64,000 nucleotides of DNA from Kistimonas sp964291485 (GCA_964291485.2 OZ220224.1:3348001-3412000); one strand, 5' to 3'; shown: positions 54,277 through 63,843, numbered from the stretch's first letter. The notes: a model not told the origin generated them from the sequence alone. Translations and numbers: made by a program.

Positions 54277-55617
54277 TTACTCATTGTGCATTTCTGCATT
54301 AAACGCCGCTTCGTTAAACTGACACCCCAGATGGCGCACGATTTCACGCAGGTCATTTTCTGCGTTGCCCAGACAGCTGGTGCCGCCCGGTGATGGCGTC
54401 ATGTTAAAGATAATGCCGGTGCCGGGATTAATCCGGGCTTCACCCAGCATCAGCTCCTTGTTGGTTTTATCAATCAACTGGGGACGAATCCCCCCGAAAC
54501 CAGAGGCAAACGAGACATCACTCAACTTCAGCGATGGCACGATTTTTTTGGCATCCTTAAGGAAAAGACGTCTGCGCACCCAGGGAATCTCGAACAGGAA
54601 GTTCTTGAAAATATAGTTCCGGATATCCTTCACCTTGAACAGATCCCAGAACACCTTGAACACTGCCCCATCCAACTTCAGCACCTTGAAGAACTCAGGA
54701 ATGGTGCGAGGGTTATAGCGTTCCAGCATGGGCAGGATCAGCGCTGTTGGCCCAAAGCGGGTTTTCCCTTCAACCAGCACGTCGGGATCACCATGGATAG
54801 CAGCAAATGGCAGTTTATCGTTCTGGACGGTATACACCTTGCCATTCAAGACCCGTGGCGTGAAATAGAAACTCCCCGCCATCGGTAAGCAGGAGAAGTT
54901 AAGCCCGTACCCCATCTGCTGAGCCAACAGGAGACTGTGCCCACCCGCACACACCACAACGAACCTGGCCTCATAGACACCGTTATCGGTCACAACACGA
55001 TGCAGACCACCAGACTTCTCTATGTTTTTCACCTGGGTATTCAGGTGAACATCAATCGCCTTATCCTGAACCTCTTTGGCCTTTTTCACAAAGGCTACCG
55101 AGAGCGCCTTGTAATCAACCGCCGTGTACTCATCCGTAATGGCAATCGCAGCCAGCTCTTCGGGCCGGTATTCATCGCCCACTTTGGCAACCGCCGGCTC
55201 TATTTCGGCAATACCTTCTTTGTCCAGCAATTGCATCTCGGGGTAGTGCTCGCGGAAAACCTTAAAACGGTCACGGATAAACTGACTCTCTTTCTCACCA
55301 ACCCCCAACACCATTTTCGGGTATTTGAAGATAATGCCGTCGCGCTCTTCCGGTGGCAGCGCCTTGGCAAAATTCACCAGCATACTGGCCGTTCGCTTAA
55401 CCTTCACGGCCTTTTCCAGGGTGTAATTGGTCTCTATATCACCGCAGTGGATGGTTTGGCTGTTATTGGTACCCTTGGAGTTGACGGTGGCAAAATCACT
55501 GTACTTTTCCACCAGGCCTATACGACCGAGATCCGTGTAACGGGCCAGCTCATACAGAAGGGCTGTCCCTGAGACACCACCACCGACGATCAGTACATCG
55601 TAACTCTTTACTGTCAT
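54277..55617 (-). CDS. mqo: Malate:quinone oxidoreductase
   Basis: 446 residues from ATG 55617 (MTVKSYDVLIVGGGVSGTALLYELARY); the frame is open further upstream, but this start places the FAD motif correctly. NNSQTIHCGDIETNYTLEKA, LPMAGSFYFTPRVLNGKVYTVQNDKLPFAAIHGDPD and FNMTPSPGGTSCLGNAENDL follow the short Helicobacter-type Mqo rather than the longer E. coli form. It is a peripheral membrane flavoprotein passing electrons from malate to quinone. Close to hpt and upp, as in PAO1. Confidence 0.9.
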   Translation of the reverse strand: MTVKSYDVLIVGGGVSGTALLYELARYTDLGRIGLVEKYSDFATVNSKGTNNSQTIHCGDIETNYTLEKAVKVKRTASMLVNFAKALPPEERDGIIFKYPKMVLGVGEKESQFIRDRFKVFREHYPEMQLLDKEGIAEIEPAVAKVGDEYRPEELAAIAITDEYTAVDYKALSVAFVKKAKEVQDKAIDVHLNTQVKNIEKSGGLHRVVTDNGVYEARFVVVCAGGHSLLLAQQMGYGLNFSCLPMAGSFYFTPRVLNGKVYTVQNDKLPFAAIHGDPDVLVEGKTRFGPTALILPMLERYNPRTIPEFFKVLKLDGAVFKVFWDLFKVKDIRNYIFKNFLFEIPWVRRRLFLKDAKKIVPSLKLSDVSFASGFGGIRPQLIDKTNKELMLGEARINPGTGIIFNMTPSPGGTSCLGNAENDLREIVRHLGCQFNEAAFNAEMHNE

Positions 55618-56002
55618 AGTTGCTGCTCTCTGACACAAATCCTGTTCATCAGCCCCCCGATGGGAGCAGGCAATCATTCTTGTTAGCGACCACTCTCTTT
55701 TTATCCCTTGTTCTTGAGCCTTCACCTGTCCATAGAGGCTTTGTCGGAGCGTATTATATATGAATAGATGCGTTTTTGGTCTTAAGAGCGCAATAGATAT
55801 ATGTATTTATCATTAAAATTGCGTGAAAAACCGGAAAATACCGCCTATCTAGACTTTAAACTCCGCACCCGAAACACCTCACAACTTAAACGATAGTGCA
55901 ATTCCAAACCGCCTCAGCCACTGCAACGCAATTTGTTGCCAACCAGCGGAACAATCTCAGCCCCAACGACTCCAAGCTTCTCGTCATAGGAAGCAGATAA
56001 CG
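55618..56002. other. Intergenic region between mqo and the MFS gene
   Basis: 385 bases, A+T-rich near 55750-55850. It must hold the divergent promoters of mqo and the transporter, but no convincing hexamer pair, RNA or gene was seen. Confidence 0.5.
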
Positions 56003-57319
56003 GTGACAGCAGACAAATCGCCACAAACAGGGAACCAACCGCAAGCCACCTCACAAGCGGCAGCACTGCTGTCCATTGCCTTGCTATTCACCAGTATGGG
56101 GGTGCTAACCTCGTTAAATGATGTGCTGATCCCCCACCTCAAAGAGGTCTTCAGCTTGAACTATCAGGGCGCCCTCCTGATCCAGCTGATCTGGTTTTCC
56201 GCCTTTTTACTACTCTCTACGCCGGCCAGCCTCGCGATCCGGAAAACGTCCTACCAGTTTGGCATGATCGCTGGCTATAGCCTTGCTTCAGCTGGCTGCC
56301 TGCTATTCCTCCCCGCAGCCTGGTCACACAGTTACCCACTGTTCCTGCTGGCGCTACTCGTGATCGCTGCCGGCGTATGCTTTTTACTCGTTGTCAGCAA
56401 TCCTTACGCCTCAGCGCTCGGAGACAGTCGAACCATTCACCGCCGGCTGATGGTACTTCATGGCTTTTTTGCGGTCGGAATGACCCTCGCCCCCTGGCTG
56501 TCAGGGCCAGCGATTCTTTCCTACCCACCAATTACCCATGAGACTCAAATCACGATAACGGATCGCCTGTCGCTCGCTGAAACCGTTGTTACACCTTATC
56601 TGCTGTTAGCATTGTGCCTGGCGGGCATAGCATTCTTGACGGCAAGACAACATCTTCCTGACATCCTTAAGAATGAACGAGAGCGCAAACCTGATTCAAA
56701 ACATCACGACTTAAAGGAACAATCTGCCTGGCATCAACGCCACACACTACTCGGCAGCCTCGCGATATTTATGTATGTCGGAACAGAAGTGCTGCTGGGT
56801 AGTTTTATGGTGAGTTTTATCAAAGATCTATCACTACCCATGACCTCCGCCGCCATGGCGCGTTTTATTGGTTATTACTGGCTAGGCATTGCGATTGGAC
56901 GCTTTCTTGCCCCATGGTTTTTGCATGAGATTCCTCCACGCGTCATGCTGGGAATAAGCGCATGGCTGTCCCTGCTGATGGTATTGTGCGGGATTTTTGC
57001 AGATGGCTATATCGCACTGACAGCGATCACACTGATCGGCCTGTGCAATTCGGTGATGTATCCGTTGATCTACAGCCTTTCCATGCAGAACCTCAATCCG
57101 ATGGCGGCCACACAGGCCTCCGGCATACTCAGTTCAGCAGGGGTTGGCGGCGGTATTGTGCCACTCGTCGCAGCAATGATTGCCGATCATTATGGCATCA
57201 GGGGAGGGTTCTGGGTGTCAGCCTGCTGCTATGGCTATATCCTGTACTACAGCATAAAAGGCTGCGAAATAACGACACGGAAAACCAAGAGAGAAACAAC
57301 AAAAATGAGAGATAAGTGA
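56003..57319 (+). CDS. Sugar MFS transporter (FucP/GluP-like)
   Basis: 438 residues starting GTG, with AGGAAG upstream; 12 hydrophobic segments. FTSMGVLTSLNDVLIPHLKEVFSLNYQGALLIQ in the first two helices is characteristic of the FucP/glucose-galactose porter group, as is GIAIGRFLAPWF in the second half. The substrate is not resolvable. Stands alone beside the tRNA cluster. Confidence 0.85.
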   Translation: MTADKSPQTGNQPQATSQAAALLSIALLFTSMGVLTSLNDVLIPHLKEVFSLNYQGALLIQLIWFSAFLLLSTPASLAIRKTSYQFGMIAGYSLASAGCLLFLPAAWSHSYPLFLLALLVIAAGVCFLLVVSNPYASALGDSRTIHRRLMVLHGFFAVGMTLAPWLSGPAILSYPPITHETQITITDRLSLAETVVTPYLLLALCLAGIAFLTARQHLPDILKNERERKPDSKHHDLKEQSAWHQRHTLLGSLAIFMYVGTEVLLGSFMVSFIKDLSLPMTSAAMARFIGYYWLGIAIGRFLAPWFLHEIPPRVMLGISAWLSLLMVLCGIFADGYIALTAITLIGLCNSVMYPLIYSLSMQNLNPMAATQASGILSSAGVGGGIVPLVAAMIADHYGIRGGFWVSACCYGYILYYSIKGCEITTRKTKRETTKMRDK

Positions 57320-57331
57320 GAAAAAGAGAGA

Positions 57332-57406
57332 TGGCTGGGGTGGCAGGATTCGAACCTACGCATGACGGGATCAAAACCCGTTGCCTTACCGCTTGGCGAC
57401 ACCCCA
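57332..57406 (-). tRNA. tRNA-Gln (TTG), copy 1
   Basis: 75 nt with encoded CCA. Acceptor TGGGGTG pairs with CACCCCA and the anticodon loop is TTTTGAT. It differs from copy 2 by one base in the T stem (GTAGG for GCAGG, a tolerated wobble pair). Confidence 0.95.
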
Positions 57407-57417
57407 ACAGAGGAACG

Positions 57418-57494
57418 TGGTAGCTAGGGGCAGATTCGAACTGCCGACCCCAGCATTATGAGTGCTGTGCTCTAACCAACTGAGCTACCTAGCC
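57418..57494 (-). tRNA. tRNA-Met (CAT, elongator), copy 1
   Basis: 77 nt with encoded CCA. Acceptor GGCTAGG pairs with CCTAGCT, D loop AGCTCAGTTGGTTAGAGC, anticodon loop CTCATAA. The paired first base indicates elongator rather than initiator. Confidence 0.95.
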
Positions 57495-57512
57495 ATCATT
57501 CCTGAAAGGACA

Positions 57513-57587
57513 TGGCTGGGGTGGCAGGATTCGAACCTGCGCATGACGGGATCAAAACCCGTTGCCTTACCGCTTGGCGACACCCCA
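57513..57587 (-). tRNA. tRNA-Gln (TTG), copy 2
   Basis: 75 nt, same structure as copy 1, with the fully paired T stem GCAGG/CCTGC. Confidence 0.95.
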
Positions 57588-57684
57588 ACTGAGAACTTGA
57601 AGCACCGGAGAAGACCCGGTGACATCGAGGCCGGTATAGTAACGTTTCCGTTCTGAAAATCAACCCCGAAAGTTCATCCCGCGG

Positions 57685-57761
57685 TGGTAGCTAGGGGCAG
57701 ATTCGAACTGCCGACCCCAGCATTATGAGTGCTGTGCTCTAACCAACTGAGCTACCTAGCC
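57685..57761 (-). tRNA. tRNA-Met (CAT, elongator), copy 2
   Basis: 77 nt, same sequence as copy 1. First of four tRNAs in transcription order Met-Gln-Met-Gln. Confidence 0.95.
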
Positions 57762-57957
57762 CCGACGAGATGCGGCGCATTTTGGTGATATTGGGGGGCT
57801 GTGTCAATAGTTGTATTTATACATAAAGCACCGCAGCTCCTGTTACAGCTACAACTTCTTTCAGAACAGGCAATAAAAAATACTTTGTGTTGGAAAAATA
57901 CACTTGCAGAAATCTATAGAGGTATCACCTCAGCAAATAAAGCCATGCGGCTTCATC

Positions 57958-59253
57958 TCAGACATACGCATCCGCTGAACCTGACGCATTCAACAAGAAC
58001 TCGATTTCCGCCTTGTCACCCTCTTCAGCACTATCTTTTGAATCTGAAGAGTGCTCGTGCCTCATAACATGCAACTCTATTGGTTTCTGTGCATTTTTGC
58101 CCTCTTTTGTCATGTGCATAATTCCAGCACCTGTTGACGATGATGGCATTTCGTTACTGTGGTGCTCTGCCTCCACTTGAATTGAAACATGAGAAGATGC
58201 CTGACCGGACTCAGGCACGGAACCTTGCGACGAGGAAGAAGCATTATTGATCGCTGGATAGATAGCCCCACCAGCCACCACCACAGATGGCCTGCCATCA
58301 CTAGACTGACGAACGGGCTGATATGACCTACAACACAGACTACATAGTCGACAACAAATGCTAATAAATTTTTTAATACCCCTCCCTCCCCTAACACTGC
58401 CAATCGCCAGAAATGCTCCAATTTTATGAGGAACCTTTAATGTATTAAGGACTTGGCACACCAAAACTATCCCCGCACTGGCAAACGCATAACTCGCCAA
58501 AACTGTTGCCTCAAATTTTGGCGCCTCTCCGAGAATGAACTCCACATAACCAGGGATTTTTAAAATATTCTGTAGAGCCTGGTCTACAGACACATTCTGA
58601 TGGTGAACGATTTCTCCGACAATCATATTTAGCGACTTAACAAAATCACCTTGATCCAATTGAATCGCAGCCCTTGCCGCCTTAGCGACTGGTGCTCCAG
58701 CAATACCCGACGTCCCTATAATCCCTACAACATTACCAGCAAAAGCACCTGTGCTTTGCACTCTATACCGCAGTGGGTACTTCTCGATAAGCTCAATCGG
58801 AACAATAAGATCATCAGGCCCGGGCAAATCCAGTTCAATATTTTCAAACTGATGCAGGTACACCGTGAAAAACTCATCAGGCAAGCTACAGATCAAACCT
58901 TTAACACCTGCCAAACTCCGAACTAGTTGCTCATCATAAAAAGGATGCCAATCTTGAGCACTACTTTGAATACCGCCTTGAGTGGCTTGAGTGGCTTGAG
59001 TGGTTTGAGTGGTTTGAGTGGTTTGAGTGGTTTGAGTGGTTTGAGTGGTTTGAGTGGTTTGAGTGGTTTGAGTGGTTTGAGCGCTTAAGATCGAAGTTAT
59101 TTGCAAGATTAATTCGTTTTTGAAAGCAGAGCCACAATTCTCTGTAGACCTATAGTTTATTTCAAACGCTTTCATTCTGGCATTTAAAGACAAAAAGATA
59201 TGCTCTGGCAATTCATGTTTTATCATCGCCGTGAGTTCTTTTATTATTTTCAC
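57958..59253 (-). CDS. Hypothetical protein with (TTQ)n tract and hydrophobic segments
   Basis: 431 residues from GTG 59253; an ATG at 59226 is in frame and neither has a clear ribosome site. The tract of nine TTQ plus two ATQ triplets (~60-92) is encoded by a 9-bp tandem repeat. A Gly-rich hydrophobic stretch (FAGNVVGIIGTSGIAGAPVAKA), another around VLASYAFASAGIVLVCQVLNTL, then a Cys-rich patch (ISICCRLCSLCCRS) follow, and a hydrophilic tail. No family recognised. It lies 21 bases downstream of the IS5-split gene and was probably co-transcribed with it. A+T-rich compared with flanking core genes, suggesting transfer. Confidence 0.6.
   Translation of the reverse strand: MKIIKELTAMIKHELPEHIFLSLNARMKAFEINYRSTENCGSAFKNELILQITSILSAQTTQTTQTTQTTQTTQTTQTTQTTQTTQATQATQGGIQSSAQDWHPFYDEQLVRSLAGVKGLICSLPDEFFTVYLHQFENIELDLPGPDDLIVPIELIEKYPLRYRVQSTGAFAGNVVGIIGTSGIAGAPVAKAARAAIQLDQGDFVKSLNMIVGEIVHHQNVSVDQALQNILKIPGYVEFILGEAPKFEATVLASYAFASAGIVLVCQVLNTLKVPHKIGAFLAIGSVRGGRGIKKFISICCRLCSLCCRSYQPVRQSSDGRPSVVVAGGAIYPAINNASSSSQGSVPESGQASSHVSIQVEAEHHSNEMPSSSTGAGIMHMTKEGKNAQKPIELHVMRHEHSSDSKDSAEEGDKAEIEFLLNASGSADAYV
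58977..59079. repeat. 9-bp tandem repeat coding (TTQ)n
   Basis: About eleven copies of TTGAGTGGT (early copies TTGAGTGGC). The unit is a multiple of three, so copy-number changes alter protein length without shifting frame. Confidence 0.9.
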
Positions 59254-59399
59254 AACCTCGCTCTTAATACCTTTCTACACCGAGTATTTTATTGCTGTTT
59301 CAACAAATAATTTTGCACTGAACAAATTACCTTCCATAGCAACATTCAGTGCCACGGTTTGTCTTGATTTGCTGAACGGATCTCGTTTCGAGACCTTAG

Positions 59400-60559
59400 G
59401 GAACCTGCGATTAAGTCCCCAATAATAAGCTAATCTCCACTCAGCCTTTGCCGGAGATCAGTCATGGACCAACAGCTCAGCTTTTCTGACGCTGAATTCA
59501 CTCAAAAGCGTCGCCAGGCCCGCAAAGAAATATTCCTTGCCCGTATGGATAAACTGATTCCCTGGCATCGTCTTGAGACAATTATTGAACCTCATTACCC
59601 CAAACCCGGTAATGGGCGTAGACCGTACCCGTTATCCACCATGCTCCGGATACACTGCCTTCAACAATGGTACAGCCTCAGTGATCCGGCCATGGAAGAT
59701 GCCCTTTATGAAATTGCGTCCATGCGATTATTTGCCGGATTATCTCTGGATAAAGCAATTCCAGATCGCACAACCATTATGAACTTTCGACACCTGCTGG
59801 AGGCTCACAATCTGGCTCGGGCTATTTTCACGGACGTAAACCAATGGCTGACAGAGTCTGGTATCGTTTTGAAAGAAGGCTCTCTGGTCGATGCCACGAT
59901 CATCGAAGCTCCGACATCCACAAAGAATCAGACGGGGCAGCGAGATCCCCAAATGCACCAGACCAGAAAGGGTAACCAGTGGTATTTCGGAATGAAGGCG
60001 CATATTGGTGTCGATGCCCGTACAGGTTTGACTCATAGTTTGGCGACAACAGCCGCCAATGAACATGACCTTAATCAAGCCAGTAACCTGTTGCACGGTG
60101 ATGAACAGTTTGTCTTTGCCGATGCCGGCTACAGAGGAGCCGAGAAGCGAAAAGCGCTCAATACAGACGCTGTACAGTGGCATATAGCCGAACAACCAGG
60201 CAAGTTAAAGAGACTCAGGAAACACCCTCGAATCAATAAAGTCATTTTGAAAACGGAATACCTGAAAGCCAGCATTCGAGCCAAGGTGGAACATCCCTTC
60301 AGAATCATCAAATGCCAGTTTGGATTTATCAAAGCCCGTTATCGGGGACTTCGGAAAAATGATGGCAAACTGGCGATGTTATTCGCTCTGGCAAACATGG
60401 TTAGACTGGACCAAATGATCCGGGCACAGGGTTAATGTATCCGAAAGCCGGACAACCGGCTTCAATGGTAAGAAACTGAGTAATTTTCAGGCTGGATAAT
60501 AGTGAATTAATGACTTTTCATTCACTGTGTTTCTTTAACGTCACTTGCTCGCAGGTTCC
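59400..60559 (+). mobile_element. IS5-family insertion sequence, copy 2
   Basis: 1160 bp, ends GGAACC...GGTTCC as in copy 1, flanked by CTTAG at 59395-59399 and 60560-60564. It is oriented opposite to copy 1 and nearly identical in sequence. It interrupts the small gene described at 59275-60826. Confidence 0.93.
59464..60435 (+). CDS. IS5-family transposase (InsH-like), copy 2
   Basis: 323 residues, the same as copy 1 except KRRQARKE for KRRQTRKE. Catalytic segments VDATIIEAPTSTKN, FADAGYRGAEKRKAL and the YREK-type motif near YLKASIRAKVEHPFRI are intact, so it may be functional. Confidence 0.95.
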   Translation: MDQQLSFSDAEFTQKRRQARKEIFLARMDKLIPWHRLETIIEPHYPKPGNGRRPYPLSTMLRIHCLQQWYSLSDPAMEDALYEIASMRLFAGLSLDKAIPDRTTIMNFRHLLEAHNLARAIFTDVNQWLTESGIVLKEGSLVDATIIEAPTSTKNQTGQRDPQMHQTRKGNQWYFGMKAHIGVDARTGLTHSLATTAANEHDLNQASNLLHGDEQFVFADAGYRGAEKRKALNTDAVQWHIAEQPGKLKRLRKHPRINKVILKTEYLKASIRAKVEHPFRIIKCQFGFIKARYRGLRKNDGKLAMLFALANMVRLDQMIRAQG

Positions 60560-61010
60560 CTTAGCAACAGAAGCAGACTGCGCTTGAATTTTGCGAGTGC
60601 AAACACTAATTTCTCGACTAGTAGACTCATCATCAGCCGTATCGTATTGACTCTCCGTTTTTAAAGAATCAACAGATAGCCTACGACTACCAACTCTTTT
60701 TACCACTGAAGGTTGCACTTCACTCTCAAAGGTAACAACTGCAGTGTTTTTCCCCGAACTTCCATACGCCTCAGACACCAAACCAGAACCGTACTTACTT
60801 AGACTTCCAGCACACCACATACTCACACTCCATAATCACTTTTAATTTGAAAATAAATTCAAAGCGTATGAGAGAGGAGCTATTTTCACCTTAACTAACA
60901 AGAAAGTTGCCCAAACAATATCACGACTATCAAAAACAACACATGAAACCATTTCTTCCTGATAAACTTCTCCCCGCTGACCACACAACAACCATTACAC
61001 AGGTACGAAC

Positions 61011-62192
61011 ATGACCCAGGAATCGATCGTAATTGTCAGCGGCGCCCGCACACCGATGGGTGGCCTGCAAGGCTCGCTGTCCAGCCTGACAGCACCGGAG
61101 CTGGGCAGCATCGCCATCAAAGAAACCGTCAGCCGCGCCAATATCAGCCCTGAAGACGTCGATGAAGTGATCATGGGCTGCGTCCTGCCCGCAGGCCTTG
61201 GACAGGGTCCCGCCCGCCAGGCATCCCGCAAAGCGGGCCTGCCGGACGCCACCGGCTGCACCACCATCAACAAACTCTGCGGCTCCGGCATGAAAGCCGT
61301 CATGCTGGCCCACGACCTGATTCGCGCCGGCACCAACCAGATCATGATTGCCGGCGGCATGGAAAGCATGAGTAACGCCCCCTACCTGCTCGACAAGGCT
61401 CGCAGCGGCTACCGCATGGGACACGGCAAGGTGATGGACCACATGTTCCTGGATGGACTGGAAGATGCCGAAACCGGTCGCCTGATGGGCTCATTCGCCC
61501 AGGAAGTGGCAGACAAATACGAACTCACCCGCGAAGCCATGGACGCCTTTGCTATTGAATCACTGCAACGAGCCCAGAAAGCCACCAACGATGGCTCACT
61601 GGACGCTGAGATCGTGCCTGTCACCTATTCCACCCGCAAAGGTGAGCAGACTGTCAGCCAGGATGAACAACCCTTTAACGCGAATATTGAGAAAATCCCA
61701 AGCCTTCGACCAGCGTTCAGCAAAGACGGCACCATCACTGCCGCCAACGCCAGCTCCATTTCCGATGGCGCCTCTGCCCTGCTGCTGATGACGGAAAGTG
61801 AAGCTACAAAGCGCGGACTGCAACCACTGGCCCGCATTGTCGCGCACAGCACCCACTCCCAGCATCCGTCGGAGTTCACCATTGCCCCGGTCGGCGCAAT
61901 GACCAAGGTGCTGGCAAAAACCGGCTGGAACAAAGACGACGTTGACCTGTTCGAGATTAATGAAGCCTTTGCCATGGTCACCATGATTGCCATGCAGGAG
62001 CACGGCCTGGACCATAACAAGGTCAACGTCCATGGCGGCGCCTGTGCCCAGGGACATCCGATTGGATCGACAGGATCACGGATACTGCTCTCACTGATCT
62101 ATGCACTGAAGCAATACGGCAAGAAGAAAGGGATCGCCAGTCTCTGTATTGGCGGTGGAGAAGCGACAGCCGTCGCGGTTGAAGTACTCTAG
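61011..62192 (+). CDS. Acetyl-CoA acetyltransferase (thiolase)
   Basis: 393 residues with AGGT upstream of the ATG. Thiolase catalytic residues are the acylated Cys in TTINKLCGSGMKAVMLA, His in GGACAQGHPIGSTGSRI and Cys in SLCIGGGEATAVAVE. The length fits biosynthetic/PhaA-AtoB-type thiolases that join or cleave acetoacetyl-CoA. Single gene; no phaB or hydroxybutyrate genes are adjacent. Confidence 0.92.
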   Translation: MTQESIVIVSGARTPMGGLQGSLSSLTAPELGSIAIKETVSRANISPEDVDEVIMGCVLPAGLGQGPARQASRKAGLPDATGCTTINKLCGSGMKAVMLAHDLIRAGTNQIMIAGGMESMSNAPYLLDKARSGYRMGHGKVMDHMFLDGLEDAETGRLMGSFAQEVADKYELTREAMDAFAIESLQRAQKATNDGSLDAEIVPVTYSTRKGEQTVSQDEQPFNANIEKIPSLRPAFSKDGTITAANASSISDGASALLLMTESEATKRGLQPLARIVAHSTHSQHPSEFTIAPVGAMTKVLAKTGWNKDDVDLFEINEAFAMVTMIAMQEHGLDHNKVNVHGGACAQGHPIGSTGSRILLSLIYALKQYGKKKGIASLCIGGGEATAVAVEVL

Positions 62193-62203
62193 GAAACTCA
62201 CAG

Positions 62204-62234
62204 GGTTGTCCAGACCTATGCCGCCTGGACAACC
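62204..62234. terminator. Convergent hairpin after the thiolase gene
   Basis: GGTTGTCCAG and CTGGACAACC form a perfect 10-bp stem overlapping the last codons of the methyltransferase gene. No T run. Confidence 0.4.
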
Positions 62235-62929
62235 TTCTGCACATAAACGGTCGTCACCCCCCAGGTGAACACCGCAGGAAACGCATCAATAAGCTCATAC
62301 ACCCCGGGCAAATAGTCTGTCAGGGAATAACTCACCGTAATCACTTTGACACCCTCTCCCTTTTCACGGCAACGCCGGGCAAATCGGGTAATCAGCTCAT
62401 CATCCAGATTCGAGCCATAGAGATAAATAAAATCAGGCTCGCCAGGCAGTGACTCTCCCATATCACCACACATGAAACGTAAACGTTCTCGACTGCAAGT
62501 CTGGCTAACCACCCTGTCCGCCCGACTGACAAATTCCGGAATATGCTCAAGACCAACGACCCGGCAACCAATCACCGTCGCCAACCAAAAACAGTTACGT
62601 CCGGTCGCGGCTCCTACTTCAAGCACCTCATGATCGGCATCTATACCTACACGGCGCTGAATTCTAGCCAGCGTCAGCAGCGGAGTCTCGCCAAAGCAAT
62701 GCACATCTGATGCCGCCCGTTCAGCATAATAATCCCGACTCAATCGCCAGGCACCGCGCCCCGAAAACAGCAGCCGGCGCCAGAACTCTGTTCGCAGAAA
62801 ATCCCTGTTCATCACAAACGGTAGCGCCTGTAGAGCCAAACGCACCTCTCGCACCGAAACCAGCATTGAGAGCGGTAACAGCCTCACACGCCCCCAAAAC
62901 GTCACCTGCCTGCCTTGTAGGCTTTCCAT
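62216..62929 (-). CDS. SAM-dependent methyltransferase-like protein
   Basis: 237 residues. The SAM-binding motif I is VLEVGAATGRNCFWLATVIG (~100-120), with the acidic end of strand 2 in VVGLEHIP and a motif II-like FIYLYGSNLDD. The N-terminal ~80 residues are unusual (RLLPLSMLVSVREVRLALQALPF), a possible amphipathic or membrane-proximal region. Substrate unknown. Convergent with the thiolase gene. Confidence 0.7.
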   Translation of the reverse strand: MESLQGRQVTFWGRVRLLPLSMLVSVREVRLALQALPFVMNRDFLRTEFWRRLLFSGRGAWRLSRDYYAERAASDVHCFGETPLLTLARIQRRVGIDADHEVLEVGAATGRNCFWLATVIGCRVVGLEHIPEFVSRADRVVSQTCSRERLRFMCGDMGESLPGEPDFIYLYGSNLDDELITRFARRCREKGEGVKVITVSYSLTDYLPGVYELIDAFPAVFTWGVTTVYVQKVVQAA

Positions 62930-63144
62930 GCCTCCTCCCGAATGACGTTTTTACCCCACAACTACCGCTGATCGTCTATAAACCTGTAGCCAGGCAAACA
63001 CTCGGAACCTCAACGCACCACTCAGGTCTAAAGAATCAACACCCGTGACTGGCAACCCGTACCCTAAATGGAGTTTAGCTGTATCCCAGTGGTCAGCCAC
63101 ATATTCGCAACCCATACATTTGAGCAATAAAAAGGAGGTATTTC

Positions 63145-63744
63145 ATGAAACCACTCAAGATCAACACACTACTCTTATGCCTGCTTACGGCAGTAATCAG
63201 CATTAACAGCCAAGCCGATGGCAATCCCTCCCCCCTCGAAGCCAACGACACCAATGATCAGGCGGAAAGCATACAACGCGCGCTGCTCGATCATTATGAG
63301 GCGAACATCACCATCACCAACAACTCCCAGTTCACCCTGTTATTTACGGGTTGCAATCCCGTCGAAGGCAAAAAGAGCCGCTGCACCGTCAACGAACCCA
63401 GCGTCGCTGATCCCCAAACAACCCTCTACGTTGGCACAGCCAAAAGCAGCAAGCACGGACCGTCCGGTGATTTCACCTTCATTGCTGAACACCTGGGCGC
63501 TATTCCGTTCAAGCTCAACTACCAGTTCAACAAAGACACCCGCCAGACCCATCTTCAGATTAACGCCACAACCAGTGAACCCTCACCACTACTGTTCTCT
63601 ATTGATACAGAAAGCTGTACGAGCAATCCTGATATACAGGGCATCATGCGCTGCTGCAGTTTTGATCGCTCACGACACACCTTGCATAAAAATTATGAAT
63701 ACCAGTGTACACTGCCTATTACCGCTGAGCTGGCAAGCCCATGA
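63145..63744 (+). CDS. Secreted hypothetical protein
   Basis: 199 residues with a strong AAGGAGGT site. The signal peptide MKPLKINTLLLCLLTAVISINSQADG probably ends after QA. The mature part looks beta-rich (ANITITNNSQFTLLFTGCNP) with six Cys, including CC near residue 170, suggesting disulfides and an exported location. No family recognised. Confidence 0.65.
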   Translation: MKPLKINTLLLCLLTAVISINSQADGNPSPLEANDTNDQAESIQRALLDHYEANITITNNSQFTLLFTGCNPVEGKKSRCTVNEPSVADPQTTLYVGTAKSSKHGPSGDFTFIAEHLGAIPFKLNYQFNKDTRQTHLQINATTSEPSPLLFSIDTESCTSNPDIQGIMRCCSFDRSRHTLHKNYEYQCTLPITAELASP

Positions 63745-63843
63745 GCTTGCCCGTAAAGTATTTTTTACACATAATCCATACCCATTCGCCACGGAGTGGC
63801 GCTATAACCATAATAATCAGGCCTTTTGAACGGATTACACCCT

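Larger units (their letters stand above)
59275..60826 (-). pseudogene. Small gene interrupted by IS5 copy 2
   Basis: The minus-strand frame from ATG 60826 (MSMWCAGSLSKYGSG) runs into the IS at 60564. Removing the 1160-bp IS and one 5-bp duplication joins QSASVAK to VSKRDPFSKSRQTVALNVA and restores a frame of 128 residues ending at TAG 59275-59277. The intact protein would be Ser-rich at its N terminus, with no recognised domain. It precedes the (TTQ)n protein gene by 21 bases, which may lose its promoter through the insertion. Confidence 0.8.

Noticed and set aside
58977..59079. Regular short repeats suggesting a CRISPR array
   Set aside because: The unit is 9 bp with no spacers and is translated as TTQ; no cas genes are near.
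57332..60826. Integrative element at the tRNA cluster
   Set aside because: No integrase, no duplicated tRNA 3' end, and the A+T-rich genes lie on the 5' side of the tRNAs; only the IS5 is demonstrably mobile.
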